A stretch of DNA of 64,000 nucleotides from CBDEGR01 sp965237895 (GTDB taxonomy: Bacteria > Acidobacteriota > Terriglobia > UBA7540 > JAPUME01), in contig CBDEGR010000002.1 in NCBI GenBank assembly GCA_965237895.1, positions 2,170,001 through 2,234,000 of the forward strand. Reading direction: 5' to 3'. The notes under the pieces were generated by a model that searched no databases, was not told where the DNA came from, and saw only the letters and a list, made by a program, of their open reading frames with translations. A program made the translations under genes and the position numbers. Position 1 is the first letter of the stretch. Every line of letters starts with the position of its first letter. Shown here piece after piece: positions 17,618-27,416 of this stretch.

Positions 17618-18175
17618 ATGACGGGGCTCGGGGTGGTGGAAGTGACGTGGCTCGACTTTCTCTTGCTGACGGTCGTTGCCGTCTCTGTGGCGATCAGCGT
17701 ATGGCGAGGTTTTATTCGCGAGGTCGTCTCCATGTTCTCGGTCGTCGCCGCGCTGGTCGTAGCGGCAATGGGCTACCGGTGGGCCGGAGGCTTTTTCGAG
17801 GATCTGGCCCGGACCCCTCAGGTCGCGCGTGGGATCGGCTTTCTGGCACTGTTTTTCCTCGTCCTGGCGCTGGGGGTCATCGCGTCCGCATTGTTACGCA
17901 GGCTGGTCAGGACTGCAGGTCTCGATTGGTTTGACTGCTTCCTGGGGGGAACGTTCGGAGTTCTTCGGGGGCTGCTCATCGGGTCGGTTATCTTGTTTGT
18001 ATTGACCGCCTTCGATATCAAGCGTTCCGTAACGGCAAATTCCTTGCTGGCCCCCTACTTTGTCGTGGGTGCACGCGCTGTGGTCCTGGTCATGCCGCAG
18101 GAGTTGAAGACCCAATTTCGGGAGGGGTATCAGAAGTTTCGCCGGGCCCTGGTCGAATCGGTAAAAGGCGAATAG
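17618..18175 (+). CDS. CvpA family membrane protein
   Basis: A 185-residue membrane protein with four predicted transmembrane segments. The start VEVTWLDFLLLTVVAVSVAI and the glycine-rich central part match the CvpA (colicin V production) family. Its cellular role is poorly defined, though it is linked to envelope function and, in some bacteria, to purine gene neighbourhoods. It begins 33 bases after purC and is probably co-transcribed. Confidence 0.88.
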   Translation: MTGLGVVEVTWLDFLLLTVVAVSVAISVWRGFIREVVSMFSVVAALVVAAMGYRWAGGFFEDLARTPQVARGIGFLALFFLVLALGVIASALLRRLVRTAGLDWFDCFLGGTFGVLRGLLIGSVILFVLTAFDIKRSVTANSLLAPYFVVGARAVVLVMPQELKTQFREGYQKFRRALVESVKGE

Positions 18176-18219
18176 GCCCCCGAAAAGCTTTATCCTGTTT
18201 CTACAGCCGGAGTCTTAAC

Positions 18220-18346
18220 GTGAAAGAAGAACTGGAATCCCTTGTGAGTCAAATGGTTGACCGAGGGATAAGATTTGAGGATGCCATAGGTGAGTTTGAG
18301 AAGAAATTTGTCAAGAAAGCGCTTGAAGCTCACAAAGGAAATCGAA
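18220..18346 (+). pseudogene. Fis-family HTH regulator, N-terminal stub
   Basis: A GTG-started frame (KEELESLVSQMVDRGIRFED, EFEKKFVKKALEAHKGN) matches the front of the small Fis-type DNA-binding proteins that often follow cvpA. The match stops after KGNRS, exactly where an HTH should begin. From there the sequence belongs to an unrelated gene on the other strand, so the DNA-binding part has been deleted. Confidence 0.75.
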
Positions 18347-18722
18347 GCTCAGATGTCATTTCAGGTATTCGATGGGCGTGCCCCTCTCTTCCCATCGCAT
18401 TTCCGGCATCGTGCCATAGAATCGTTGCGAGCAGCAAAAAGACCTCGATTGCCTGAAGGCCTAAACGGTCATGCTCTAGGTGTCGTTCCAACAAGCGGCT
18501 TGCTGTTAAAATGACGGAATTGACGTGACCTGATCCGTGATCGGTGTAGTAGGGACATTTAGCCTGAATCCATGGATAGTACTCTTTCTCCAAATACTGC
18601 TTCATAGCCTTGTATCGGGGTAACAGCTGCTGAGCATCCTGATCTGTTTCAGCTAGCGACACCAGAGCTTCTTCAAGCGAGTACGATTTTGCTTTCTCAG
18701 TTAGATTGGCGTGAGACAGCAC
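18346..18722 (-). pseudogene. HD-domain protein, N-terminal fragment
   Basis: About 125 residues beginning MLSHANLTEKAKSYSLEEAL from a GTG at 18722. It contains YYTDHGSGHVNSVI and LLLATILWHDAGNAMG, which give the paired His and His-Asp positions of an HD metal-dependent hydrolase domain. The pattern recalls HD domains attached to Hsp90-like ATPases in some mobile or defence loci, but that link is tentative. The start overlaps the end of the vsr frame by 26 bases, so the two were an operon. The C-terminus was removed at the junction near 18346. Confidence 0.65.
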
Positions 18723-19150
18723 GTTTGGCCGCTTTTCTACCGTGAGTTGAAGTCGGTGGAAAGTGTATTAGTTTTTCAAGCCGACGCCTGAGTCGAGTCT
18801 CGTCAGTGGCTTGACATTCCCAAATAACCGCTACTCGCCAGCCCAATCGCCTAAGTTGAATTTCGTGAGCGCGATCACGAGCGATATTTGCCTGAAGTTT
18901 CGCAGACCAGTAGGGTTTGTTGCTCTTCGGTGTTCGTGCTCTTTTGCAGCAATTATGCGAATGCCAAAAGCACCCGTGTACGAAGAGGGCGACTCAATGC
19001 CGAGAAAGAACAATGTCTGGACATCCGGGGAGATCCTTTCGGTGCAGTCGGAACCGATACCCAGATCGGTGGAGAACACTCCGGACTTTGCGCTCCGGTG
19101 CGGTGTCCCTGCTGCGGATGCGTGCCATCAGAGAACTGCGTTGCTCCCTA
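18697..19150 (-). pseudogene. vsr: Very short patch repair endonuclease Vsr, disrupted
   Basis: Reading the minus strand from the IS630 border gives EQRSSLMARIRSRDTAPERK, then RFRLHRKDLPGCPDIVLSRH, a TGA stop at about 19000, and then in the same frame VALFVHGCFWHSHNC and LGWRVAVIWECQATDE. These are the diagnostic Vsr blocks: the PDIV catalytic Asp, the FVHGCFWH zinc/His segment, and WRVAVIWEC. Vsr nicks T:G mismatches that arise from 5-methylcytosine deamination. The gene is dead twice over, from the in-frame TGA and from an IS630 insertion at its fifth to tenth codon; the few remaining N-terminal codons lie at 20288 onward. Confidence 0.85.
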
Positions 19151-20285
19151 GTGTAGTTGTCTCACAAATAGATTTACAGATGTCCCGGCTGCGTGTATTG
19201 TGCGGCTCATGTGGAAATCTGCCGCAAGATTGCCCATCACCCCAGAACAGCAGGAAACGCTGCGACGCTGGCTGGGTGCTCACAAGACGCCCCAAAGTAT
19301 GGTGACCCGGTGCCGGATCGTTTTGATGGCTGCCGAAGGAATATCGAACCACCAAATTGCCAAACGGCTTCCAGTCAGCCGCCCGACGGTCCTTCTTTGG
19401 CGCCAACGCTTCGCCACGCTCGGGCCGGCGGGCTTGGCCGAAATCCGGAAAGGACGGGGCCGACCCCCCCGTATTGGTCCCGAAAAAGTTGAAAAGATTG
19501 TGCACATGACGCTGCACACCCAACCGAAGGGTGCCACCCACTGGAGTTGTCGAACCATGGCCCAACATTGCGGCCTCAGTCCAGCTACCGTTCAACGGAT
19601 ATGGGATGCCCACGGGTTACAACCTCATCGGCTCCGTCAGTTCAAGCTGTCGCGCGATCCGCAGTTTGTCGAGAAACTGACCGATGTCGTTGGCCTCTAC
19701 CTGAATCCGCCCGACAAGGCCCTAGTCGTGTGTGTCGATGAGAAGAGTCAGATTCAGGCCCTGGACCGAAGCCAACCAGGCCTGCCGATGAAGAAAGGGC
19801 GCTGTGGGACGACGACTCACGATTATAAACGGCACGGAACCACCACTTTGTTTGCTGCCCTCAACCTGTTGGAAGGAACCGTCATTGCCGATTGCATGCC
19901 GCGTCACCGAAACCAGGAATTCTTGAAGTTCCTCCGCCGCTTGGATCGGGAGTTCCCCGCACAGGACCTGCATCTGATCCTTGACAACTACCAAACCCAC
20001 AAGCACCCGAACGTGAAACAATGGTTAGCCAAACGGCCCCGCTTCCATCTGCACTTTATTCCTACCAGTGCCTCCTGGCTCAATTTGATCGAGCGTTGGT
20101 TTGCCAACTTAACAGCACGCAGAATCCGTCGCGGTGTCTTTCACAGCGTCCCGGAACTAGTCGGGGCGATCAACGATTTCGTCCGAATCTATAACGACGA
20201 TCCTGCTCCTTTCATCTGGACCGCTTCTGTGGAATCCATAATGCAGAAAATCAATCGTTGTAAAGCCATTTACGGGACACTACAC
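19151..20285 (+). mobile_element. IS630-family element (1,135 bp) with TA target duplication
   Basis: Terminal repeats GTGTAGTTGTCTC and (complement) GTGTAGTGTCCCG are flanked by TA at 19149-19150 and 20286-20287, as expected for IS630/Tc1-type insertion into TA. It splits the vsr gene. Unlike IS-A, this insertion keeps both halves of its target. Confidence 0.9.
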
Positions 20286-20288
20286 TAG
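19200..20288 (+). CDS. IS630-family transposase
   Basis: A 362-residue transposase. The N-terminal HTH region (EGISNHQIAKRLPVSRPTVL) is followed by a linker with an AT-hook-like KGRGRPPRIG. The DDE/DDD core is visible as VVCVDEKSQIQALDR, LHLILDNYQTHKH and WLNLIERWFANLTARR. The frame is intact, and its TAG stop is formed partly from the duplicated TA at the insertion border. It should be capable of moving the element. Confidence 0.93.
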   Translation: MRLMWKSAARLPITPEQQETLRRWLGAHKTPQSMVTRCRIVLMAAEGISNHQIAKRLPVSRPTVLLWRQRFATLGPAGLAEIRKGRGRPPRIGPEKVEKIVHMTLHTQPKGATHWSCRTMAQHCGLSPATVQRIWDAHGLQPHRLRQFKLSRDPQFVEKLTDVVGLYLNPPDKALVVCVDEKSQIQALDRSQPGLPMKKGRCGTTTHDYKRHGTTTLFAALNLLEGTVIADCMPRHRNQEFLKFLRRLDREFPAQDLHLILDNYQTHKHPNVKQWLAKRPRFHLHFIPTSASWLNLIERWFANLTARRIRRGVFHSVPELVGAINDFVRIYNDDPAPFIWTASVESIMQKINRCKAIYGTLH

Positions 20289-20424
20289 GAGTCCTTCCTG
20301 GTACCCTCAACCCCGTTTTCGATCACGGCAAACGGCTCGCCCGCCAAGTGGCGAAGCCGTCAATTGAGACGCCATCCGTCACCTGTGCCTCGGGCCGATC
20401 TTCGAGTGCCACAAGGCTACATTG

Positions 20425-20613
20425 AATCCTCCATACTCGGACAGCAGGCTCCATCTTCAGTCCCCCCTACTCTTTCCGCCACAGGGAGTAGGTCTGAGTG
20501 TGGATTCCCGCTTCCTGGCAGGCCTGCGGCGCGGTCTTCCCGTTTGCCATCTGCACCTCGATTTGCCGCAGCACGGTTACAATCTGTTCCGCCTTGTACT
20601 TCTTGATGGACAT
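20425..20613 (-). pseudogene. IS3-family OrfA remnant related to IS-C
   Basis: From the ATG at 20613 the translation MSIKKYKAEQIVTVLRQIEV through AGIHTQTYSLWRKE is closely related to the OrfA of IS-C. A TAG replaces the expected Tyr codon after WRKE, then GGLKME follows and homology ends. The fragment merges into the end of the secreted nuclease gene. Confidence 0.75.
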
Positions 20614-21191
20614 GACCAAGTGATCTTTCCTGCCTGCGGCCCACTCGCAGCGCAATCGCCCATGACCATTTCTGTGGAGGGACAGGCGGACAGCACCCGC
20701 TCCAAGGCCTCGGCCTCCCGGCGATCAATCGTGAGGTCGTACTTGCGTCGGACCTCGACGATGCGGGCGGCGAACCAGCACTGATTCAAGTTCGGCAGCC
20801 ACTCCGCCGCGTCCTTGCCGCGCTTCTCGTGGCGGTTGACTCGCGGGTTGGCCAACGTCAGGTTGAGCAGGTCACGAGCGAAGCGCCGCCTTGTCTCAGC
20901 GTCGGCGGCGCACAGTCCGCTGTCGTGGGCCTCGGACCTTGCCACGATGTGCCTGATGTCGGTGTCCTGGGAGCTAGAGAAACAGCGCCCGGTGTAGAGG
21001 CCGTAGACCTTGCCGCTGAGGCCGGAGACGATCCGGGCCTCCAGCGATGGGAAATAAGAGTAGTCATCGGCTGCGTAGGGAGAGCAGCGATGCTCGGGAG
21101 CGACCACGATGCCACGCCATGTTTCGGCAGCAACAGAGATACCGGTAAGGAAAGCTAAGAGGAGTGGAATCACCAATGGCACAGTGAGCAC
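20577..21191 (-). CDS. Secreted HNH/DUF1524-like nuclease
   Basis: A 204-codon frame with an N-terminal signal peptide (residues 1-22). A DUF1524-like His-metal core follows, containing DTDIRHIVARSEAHDSG and LLNLTLANPRVNRHEKRGKD with the conserved His and Asn of HNH nucleases, and then DAAEWLP. Such small secreted proteins are predicted extracellular or periplasmic nucleases. The last roughly 20 residues run into the IS3 remnant and are probably not original, so the native C-terminus is altered. The start is GTG at 21191. Confidence 0.75.
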   Translation of the reverse strand: MLTVPLVIPLLLAFLTGISVAAETWRGIVVAPEHRCSPYAADDYSYFPSLEARIVSGLSGKVYGLYTGRCFSSSQDTDIRHIVARSEAHDSGLCAADAETRRRFARDLLNLTLANPRVNRHEKRGKDAAEWLPNLNQCWFAARIVEVRRKYDLTIDRREAEALERVLSACPSTEMVMGDCAASGPQAGKITWSCPSRSTRRNRL

Positions 21192-21210
21192 GCTTTCACT
21201 AGGGGTAGGG

Positions 21211-22116
21211 CTACCGGTCGAAATGGAACTTCAGGTTGAAGCTGATCGCCCAGAATTGGATGTCGCTCGTTGTGGCGGTGTATATCACAAGATCCTCGCG
21301 GTTGTTGGTGGAGTCGTGACTGCGGAGTTGGTCCCACTCGGCCCCATCCATGAATTCCGCGAAATCCGCCCATCGGAACTTGATCCCCACCGAGATCGAG
21401 TCATTGACTTTATAATCCCCGCCGCCCAGCACCTGATAGCCGAGCACCCGATCTGACAGCTTGGCCGTGCCGATGGTGGTCGTACCGGCAAGTTTCGCGT
21501 TCAGGGCCGGGTCCATGAAAGTGGTAATAAAGTCCGGGTTATCGTTCCGTTTCCAGCGACTGGAGTAATCCATCGATGCCTGGGTCACACCCATTCCGAT
21601 CCCCACGTAGGGCGTAAAACGGGATTTCGAGGTGAAGTCGTAGTAGAGGTTGCCGAAGAAGTTGTGCGATAGTACGTCATCGAGACCGCCTTCCACGGTT
21701 TCGATTTCCTGATCAATTTTGCCCAGGGACACCTCATCGCCCACGCGTGCGCCGGTCCGATCATTATAAGTCGTGGTTCGATAGAAGTATTCGAACTCGG
21801 CCCTCACTTTCCCCCAGTCATACCCGAGGGCAACTCCCGTCAGAATCCCGGTGCCTCCGCTAAACTCATTCGACCATGCCGATGGAGGTGGATGGGTCGC
21901 ACAATCATTACCCACCTCCAACTCCTGAGGGTTGATGATTCTGTCGCATTTGGTACCCCAATCGTTATCCGAGCCGGCCACGTTCATGCCGGGGGCGATT
22001 GCGATTCCCAGGTCCGTCCCCACGTACAAACCGTTCTGAGCCGGTAGTTGACCGGGTAACAACAAGGCCATACAAATCAGCAAGAGCAGGTACTGTTTAC
22101 ACAGGATGCGATTCAT
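21211..22116 (-). CDS. Outer-membrane beta-barrel protein
   Basis: This 301-residue protein has a signal peptide (residues 1-26, ending LPGQLPAQ). Amphipathic strands typical of small OmpA/OprF-type barrels follow: GLYVGTDLGIAI, GVALGYDWGKVRAEFEYFYR, YVGIGMGVTQASMDYSS, ISVGIKFRWADF and FWAISFNLKFHF near the C-terminus. A final aromatic before a charged residue is close to the usual BAM recognition end. It implies a diderm host. It may be a porin or a structural barrel. Confidence 0.8.
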   Translation of the reverse strand: MNRILCKQYLLLLICMALLLPGQLPAQNGLYVGTDLGIAIAPGMNVAGSDNDWGTKCDRIINPQELEVGNDCATHPPPSAWSNEFSGGTGILTGVALGYDWGKVRAEFEYFYRTTTYNDRTGARVGDEVSLGKIDQEIETVEGGLDDVLSHNFFGNLYYDFTSKSRFTPYVGIGMGVTQASMDYSSRWKRNDNPDFITTFMDPALNAKLAGTTTIGTAKLSDRVLGYQVLGGGDYKVNDSISVGIKFRWADFAEFMDGAEWDQLRSHDSTNNREDLVIYTATTSDIQFWAISFNLKFHFDR

Positions 22117-22558
22117 TTCTCTTCTCCTCCTCCAGGCAGCATGTTTTCAATCTCGGCCCGGAAACTTTCGCATATCCCGCCGGGTCATCGCTGTGGGAGA
22201 GCAAGATCGAACTGGGCGATCATGGTCCCGGGAGCGAAATACGGGGGATAGGAAAAATGGAGGGTCACGGCGTTGTTGCGGAGTGCGGACAGGAAGTGGG
22301 CAAGGACTGGGGTGCAGCGCATGGGGCGGCGGATAAAGGGTGCGCAACTGCAACAGGTCGGTCACTGTCATATCGGCCCTCTTGGCGAATTCGAACTTAG
22401 GGATTGTATTATACTCGACCCGCCCCGCTCCCCGCCACCCCATGCGCAGGCCGGACTCAAGGTTCTGGCAGTGGTTAGGGAAAGTAGGTCCCCTGGCTCG
22501 ACGAAGCGCGTCCTCACGACGGGCCAGGCTATTGCAGCTCGAAAACCAATACTGCAAC
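22117..22558. other. Gap before IS-A copy 3; nothing supported
   Basis: Open frames on both strands lack recognisable motifs or ribosome sites. The stretch may be the decayed upstream part of a gene removed by IS-A. Confidence 0.4.
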
Positions 22559-23818
22559 TGACCTGACCCCCTCAAACCGGTCCAGTTCTAATGTTAGAGT
22601 TGGACCTGGAATAGGGAGGTCAGGATGGTCAAGAGGAAGCATTCGATCGAACAGATTATCGGTAAACTTCGAGAGACCGAAGTGGAACTTGCCCAGGGTC
22701 GCAGCGTAGCCGAGGTGTGCCGGTCGTTGGGGGTGACCGAGCAGACCTATTACCGCTGGCGAAAGGAGTACGGCGGTCTAAAGATGGATCAGGCCAAGCG
22801 GTTGAAGGTCCTCGAGCAGGAGAACACTCGCTTGAGGAGGGCGGTTGCAGACCTGACCTTGGACAAGCAGATTCTGCAGGAGGTCACAAGGGGAAACGGC
22901 TAAGCCCGGCGCGTCGCCGGCAGTGGGCGGCGCATGTCTGTAAGGCGTTGGGTGTCTCGGAACGCCGGGCTTGTCGAGTGCTCAGCCAACCCCGGTCCAC
23001 CCAGCGCCATCGATGCATCGCTGCTCCCGACGAGGATGCCCTGACGAGGGCCATCGTCACCCTGGCCGGTCGGTTTGGTCGCTATGGCTATCGTCGGGTC
23101 ACGGCCTTGCTGCGGCGAGCCGGCTGGAGGGTCAACCATAAGAGAGTGGAGCGCATCTGGAGGCGGGAGGGGTTGAGAGTGCCGCAGAAACAGCCGAAGC
23201 GTGGACGCCTTTAGCTCAACGACGGATCGTGCGTTCGTCTGCGCCCCTGCAGTCCGAACCACGTCTGGGCTTACGACTTCGTCCAAGCCCGCACTCACGA
23301 CGGGAGGGCTTTCCGGTTGTTGACGGTCATCGATGAGTACACTCGGGAATGTCTGGCTATCCAGGTGGCCCGCCAGATTCGATCCGACGATGTCGTGCAG
23401 CTACTGGCCGATCTGTTCGTTCTCCGAGGTCCGCCCGAGCACCTTCGCTCGGATAATGGCCCGGAGTTCTGCGCCCAAGCTCTACGAGAGTGGCTGGGGC
23501 GAATCGGAGTGAAGACGCTCTACATCCAACCCGGGAGTCCCTGGGAGAACGGCTACAACGAGAGCTTTAATGGGAAGCTCCGAGACGAGTTGCTCGACCG
23601 GGAGATCTTCTACACCTTGCAGGAAGCGAAGGTGTTAATCGAGCAGTGGAGGCGACACTACAACAGGGTTCGACCTCACAGTGCTCTTGGTTATCGTCCA
23701 CCGGCACCGGAGGCCATGGAAATCCCGCCGCTGCTCGGGAGGCAGCTGCCTCCCGACCTAGGGACAGAATTACCGCTGAACTAACATACGAGTTGGTACA
23801 ATCACTGGGGGCAGGTCA
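22559..23818 (+). mobile_element. IS-A copy 3 (1,260 bp)
   Basis: Complete ends, no target duplication (flanks CAAC and GGCG). The right border joins directly to the middle of an integrase gene. Confidence 0.93.
22625..23784 (+). pseudogene. IS-A transposase OrfAB, copy 3; nonsense in orfB
   Basis: OrfA (22625-22903) is intact. The -1 slippery heptamer GGGAAAC is at 22891-22897. OrfB has TGG changed to TAG at 23212-23214, just before LNDGSCVRLRP, which splits it ahead of the DDE core. The same mutation occurs in copy 6. Confidence 0.87.
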
Positions 23819-24749
23819 GGCGGACTGGTTCCTTGCGAACCGATCCAACCCGCCCTTCCGGAGCGAGAAGACCCACCGGCAAAACCTCAGCACGCTGAAG
23901 TTCCTCAGGCCTCGGTTCGGCAAGAACAAACTCTCGGACATCACAGTGGAAGATATAGAAGCGTATCTGATGACGAGATTGAACACAGGCAAGCGGGTGT
24001 ACACCAAGTCAGGGCTGCAACTTCGCGGCCGGCTCAAACCGGCCACCGTGCATCAGGAGCTTCGCATCCTGCGACGCATCCTGAACGTGGCGGTGAAGAA
24101 GCGGCGGCTGGCGGTCAATCCGTGCAGTGGGGTGGAGTTTCCGGTCCCCTTGGCGGGTACGACGCGCAAACCGCACTATCTGACCGCTTCGGAGCAGGTC
24201 CGGCTGGAAGCCTTTGCAGCGCCGTACCTGCGCAACATCATCGTGATCATGGTGGAGATGGGGCTGCGGCCCTATCGGGAGTTGATCCCGATGCGAAAGC
24301 AACAGATCGATCTGCAGAACGGGATCGTGCATCTGCCGGGTTCCAAGACGGTGAACGGCATCGCGGACATGCCGATGACAGACAGAGTACGCGCAGCGTT
24401 CGTCTCGCAGATGAAGCAGAGCGGCGATTCCGACTACCTGTTCCCGAGCCAGCAGATGGGATCAAGCAAGCCGCACATCACGAGGGTGACCAAGCTGTGG
24501 GACCGGACGCTGCAGCGTGCCGGGTTGCCCCATTTTTCGCTGTACGAGTTGCGGCACACCTTTGCGACCCGGCTCAGCGCCGGGGGCGTGGCGGATCATT
24601 TCGTGACGCAGATGCTCAGACAGGGTGATTCGCAGGTGTTCAAGCGTTACAGCCAGGCGAAGCTCAACATGATGCGGGAAGCGCTCTCCAAGCTGGATCG
24701 GCAGGCGAACGAGCACGGCGCGACTTCCTTTACGGCGCTGGCCGGATAG
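23819..24749 (+). pseudogene. Tyrosine recombinase 1, N-terminus cut by IS-A
   Basis: About 309 residues of a phage-type integrase. Present are the core-binding domain (ADWFLANRSNPPFRSEKTHR onward) and the catalytic domain with the first Arg in EMGLRPYRE, the LYELRHTFATR box and the nucleophile in FKRYSQAKL. The usual first His of the HxxR box is replaced by Tyr, as in the neighbouring integrase. The first 70 or so residues are missing. The 3' end lies 86 bases from the 3' end of tRNA-Arg. Confidence 0.85.
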
Positions 24750-24834
24750 GGCCAGTTTTCTGACGGTTTCTTTACGTTTCCGTCTTCGGCAATGAGAGGA
24801 AAGGTAAACGGGTGCTGAAAACAAAAAGGTTGAG

Positions 24835-24910
24835 TGGCGCGCCCGGCAGGAATCGAACCTGCGACCCTCTGCTTAGAAGGCAGATGCTCTATCCTCTGAG
24901 CTACGGGCGC
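24835..24910 (-). tRNA. tRNA-Arg (anticodon TCT)
   Basis: A complete cloverleaf on the minus strand with acceptor GCGCCCG/CGGGCGC, D arm GCTC...GAGC, anticodon stem TCTGC/GCAGA with loop CTTCTAA, T arm GCAGG TTCGATT CCTGC, and an encoded CCA at 24835-24837. It reads AGA codons. Its 3' portion is duplicated at 9335-9382. Confidence 0.95.
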
Positions 24911-25022
24911 ATACGTGCATTCTAACTCCTAACTCCTTCAGCCTCAACAAACCATATTTCCATGGCGCATGAAAAATCGACCTGTTCGCCTCAAACTGTG
25001 CTAAAAATGTGCCAAAAATCGT

Positions 25023-26156
25023 TCAGTTCGGCCTTGCTGTGCTCGAAATCCGTCGATGTTCGTTAGCCTGGCGGTCGAGCTTGGTCAATGCCTCTCGCAT
25101 CATGTTGAGCTTCGCCTGGCTGTAACGCTTGAACACCGCAGCGTCCCCTTGCCGCAGCATCTGCGTCACGAAATGATCCGCCACCCCACCGGCACTGAGC
25201 CGGGTCGCAAACGTGTGGCGCAACTCGTATAGCGGGAAATGCGGCACGCCAGCACGCCGCAGTGTCGCGGCCCAAATATTCTTCAGTGATCTGATGTAGG
25301 GCCTGCTGGATTTTGCGCGTGGCGTCGGGAACAGATATTCGCTTGCTGGCGTCGCTTCGATCTGTGCTTGGAACGCCCTGTATGCCAAATCCGAAATCGG
25401 CATCTCACCGATCCCGTTTGCAGTCTTGGAGTCCGGGATATAAACCACACGGTTTTCCATATCCACCTGCAATTTCTTCATGGGCATCAGCTCCTTGTAG
25501 GGACGGAGCCCCGTCTCAGTGAGAATGACGATAGCGTTACGCAGGTAATCGGGTGCAGAAAACTCAATCCGCTGCTGCTCGCTTGCCGTCATGTAGTGAG
25601 GCTTTCTGGTTGCGTTCCGTAATGGAACCGGGAATTCAACCGCACTACAGGGGTTCGCATCCAAACATTTTTTCTTCACCGCGACATTCAGAATCCGCTT
25701 CAAAATGCGAAATTCCTGGTGCACGGTGGCCGGCTTGAGCTTTCCCACAAGCCGGGTCCCGAACTTTGTGCGTACCCTCCTTCCTGAGCACAAGCGCCGA
25801 GCGATGTAATCCTCAATCGCGTCTGCAGTAACTTCCGCTAAGGGACTTTCACCGAATGCAGGCCGCAGAAACTTGAGGGCATTGATATTTTCCACGTGTG
25901 TCTTTTCCGAGCGGAATGGAGGCTTGGAACGTCTTTCCAGAAACCAATCAGCCCATTGGTTAAAGGTTAGTTTCTTGCCGGCCAGAATGGCTGGTAATCT
26001 TTCCTCGTCCCTGGCATCCAACCGGTCTCGCAGAAGGCGGTTTGCTTCTTGTTCATCTGCGGTTCCTGTCGATTCCCTCTGAAGCTTTCCTTCTCGGTCC
26101 CGGTAGCGCATCCACCAAAACGCGGAACCCTTGCGTTGGAAGATGCTCCCTCCTCG
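25023..26156 (-). CDS. Tyrosine recombinase 2 (nearly complete)
   Basis: An integrase of at least 362 residues from the ATG at 26111. In-frame sequence upstream (GSIFQRKGSAFWWMRYRDRE) shows that the native start lay a few codons beyond 26156, where IS-A copy 4 now begins. The SAM-like core-binding domain and catalytic domain are intact: TGLRPYKE, LYELRHTFATR, LRQGDAAVFKRYSQ. It is strongly similar to integrase 1. Its gene runs toward the 5' side of tRNA-Arg. It could still be made from an internal start, but activity without the N-terminal arm is uncertain. Confidence 0.82.
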   Translation of the reverse strand, partial: RGGSIFQRKGSAFWWMRYRDREGKLQRESTGTADEQEANRLLRDRLDARDEERLPAILAGKKLTFNQWADWFLERRSKPPFRSEKTHVENINALKFLRPAFGESPLAEVTADAIEDYIARRLCSGRRVRTKFGTRLVGKLKPATVHQEFRILKRILNVAVKKKCLDANPCSAVEFPVPLRNATRKPHYMTASEQQRIEFSAPDYLRNAIVILTETGLRPYKELMPMKKLQVDMENRVVYIPDSKTANGIGEMPISDLAYRAFQAQIEATPASEYLFPTPRAKSSRPYIRSLKNIWAATLRRAGVPHFPLYELRHTFATRLSAGGVADHFVTQMLRQGDAAVFKRYSQAKLNMMREALTKLDRQANEHRRISSTARPN

Positions 26157-27416
26157 TGACCTGCCCCCAGTGATTGTACCAACTCGTATGTTAGTTCAGC
26201 GGTAATTCTGTCCCTAGGTCGGGAGGCAGCTGCCTCCCGAGCAGCGGCGGGATTTCCATGGCCTCCGGTGCCGGTGGACGATAACCAAGAGCACTGTGAG
26301 GTCGAACCCTGTTGTAGTGTCGCCTCCACTGCTCGATTAACACCTTCGCTTCCTGCAAGGTGTAGAAGATCTCCCGGTCGAGCAACTCGTCGCGGAGCTT
26401 CCCATTAAAGCTCTCGTTGTAGCCGTTCTCCCAGGGACTCCCGGGTTGGATGTAGAGCGTCTTCACTCCGATTCGCCCCAGCCACTCTCGTAGAGCTTGG
26501 GCGCAGAACTCCGGGCCATTATCCGAGCGAAGGTGCTCGGGCGGACCTCGGAGAACGAACAGATCGGCCAGTAGCTGCACGACATCGTCGGATCGAATCT
26601 GGCGGGCCACCTGGATAGCCAGACATTCCCGAGTGTACTCATCGATGACCGTCAACAACCGGAAAGCCCTCCCGTCGTGAGTGCGGGCTTGGACGAAGTC
26701 GTAAGCCCAGACGTGGTTCGGACTGCAGGGGCGCAGACGAACGCACGATCCGTCGTTGAGCCAAAGGCGTCCACGCTTCGGCTGTTTCTGCGGCACTCTC
26801 AACCCCTCCCGCCTCCAGATGCGCTCCACTCTCTTATGGTTGACCCTCCAGCCGGCTCGCCGCAGCAAGGCCGTGACCCGACGATAGCCATAGCGACCAA
26901 ACCGACCGGCCAGGGTGACGATGGCCCTCGTCAGGGCATCCTCGTCGGGAGCAGCGATGCATCGATGGCGCTGGGTGGACCGGGGTTGGCTGAGCACTCG
27001 ACAAGCCCGGCGTTCCGAGACACCCAACGCCTTACAGACATGCGCCGCCCACTGCCGGCGACGCGCCGGGCTTAGCCGTTTCCCCTTGTGACCTCCTGCA
27101 GAATCTGCTTGTCCAAGGTCAGGTCTGCAACCGCCCTCCTCAAGCGAGTGTTCTCCTGCTCGAGGACCTTCAACCGCTTGGCCTGATCCATCTTTAGACC
27201 GCCCTACTCCTTTCGCCAGCGGTAATAGGTCTGCTCGGTCACCCCCAACGACCGGCACACCTCGGCTACGCTGCGACCCTGGGCAAGTTCCACTTCGGTC
27301 TCTCGAAGTTTACCGATAATCTGTTCGATCGAATGCTTCCTCTTGACCATCCTGACCTCCCTATTCCAGGTCCAACTCTAACATTAGAACTGGACCGGTT
27401 TGAGGGGGTCAGGTCA
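26157..27416 (-). mobile_element. IS-A copy 4 (1,260 bp)
   Basis: Complete ends without target duplication. The left border cuts the start of integrase 2. The right border cuts a fibronectin-III gene. Confidence 0.93.
26191..27350 (-). pseudogene. IS-A transposase OrfAB, copy 4; nonsense in orfA
   Basis: OrfB is open to 26191. OrfA (27072-27350) carries TAC changed to TAG at 27204-27206, right after RWRKE, so the coiled coil and the frameshift product are lost. Confidence 0.85.

Noticed and set aside
24835..24910. A 75-base non-tRNA repeat
   Set aside because: It folds as a complete tRNA-Arg with an encoded CCA, so it is a tRNA gene rather than a repeat.
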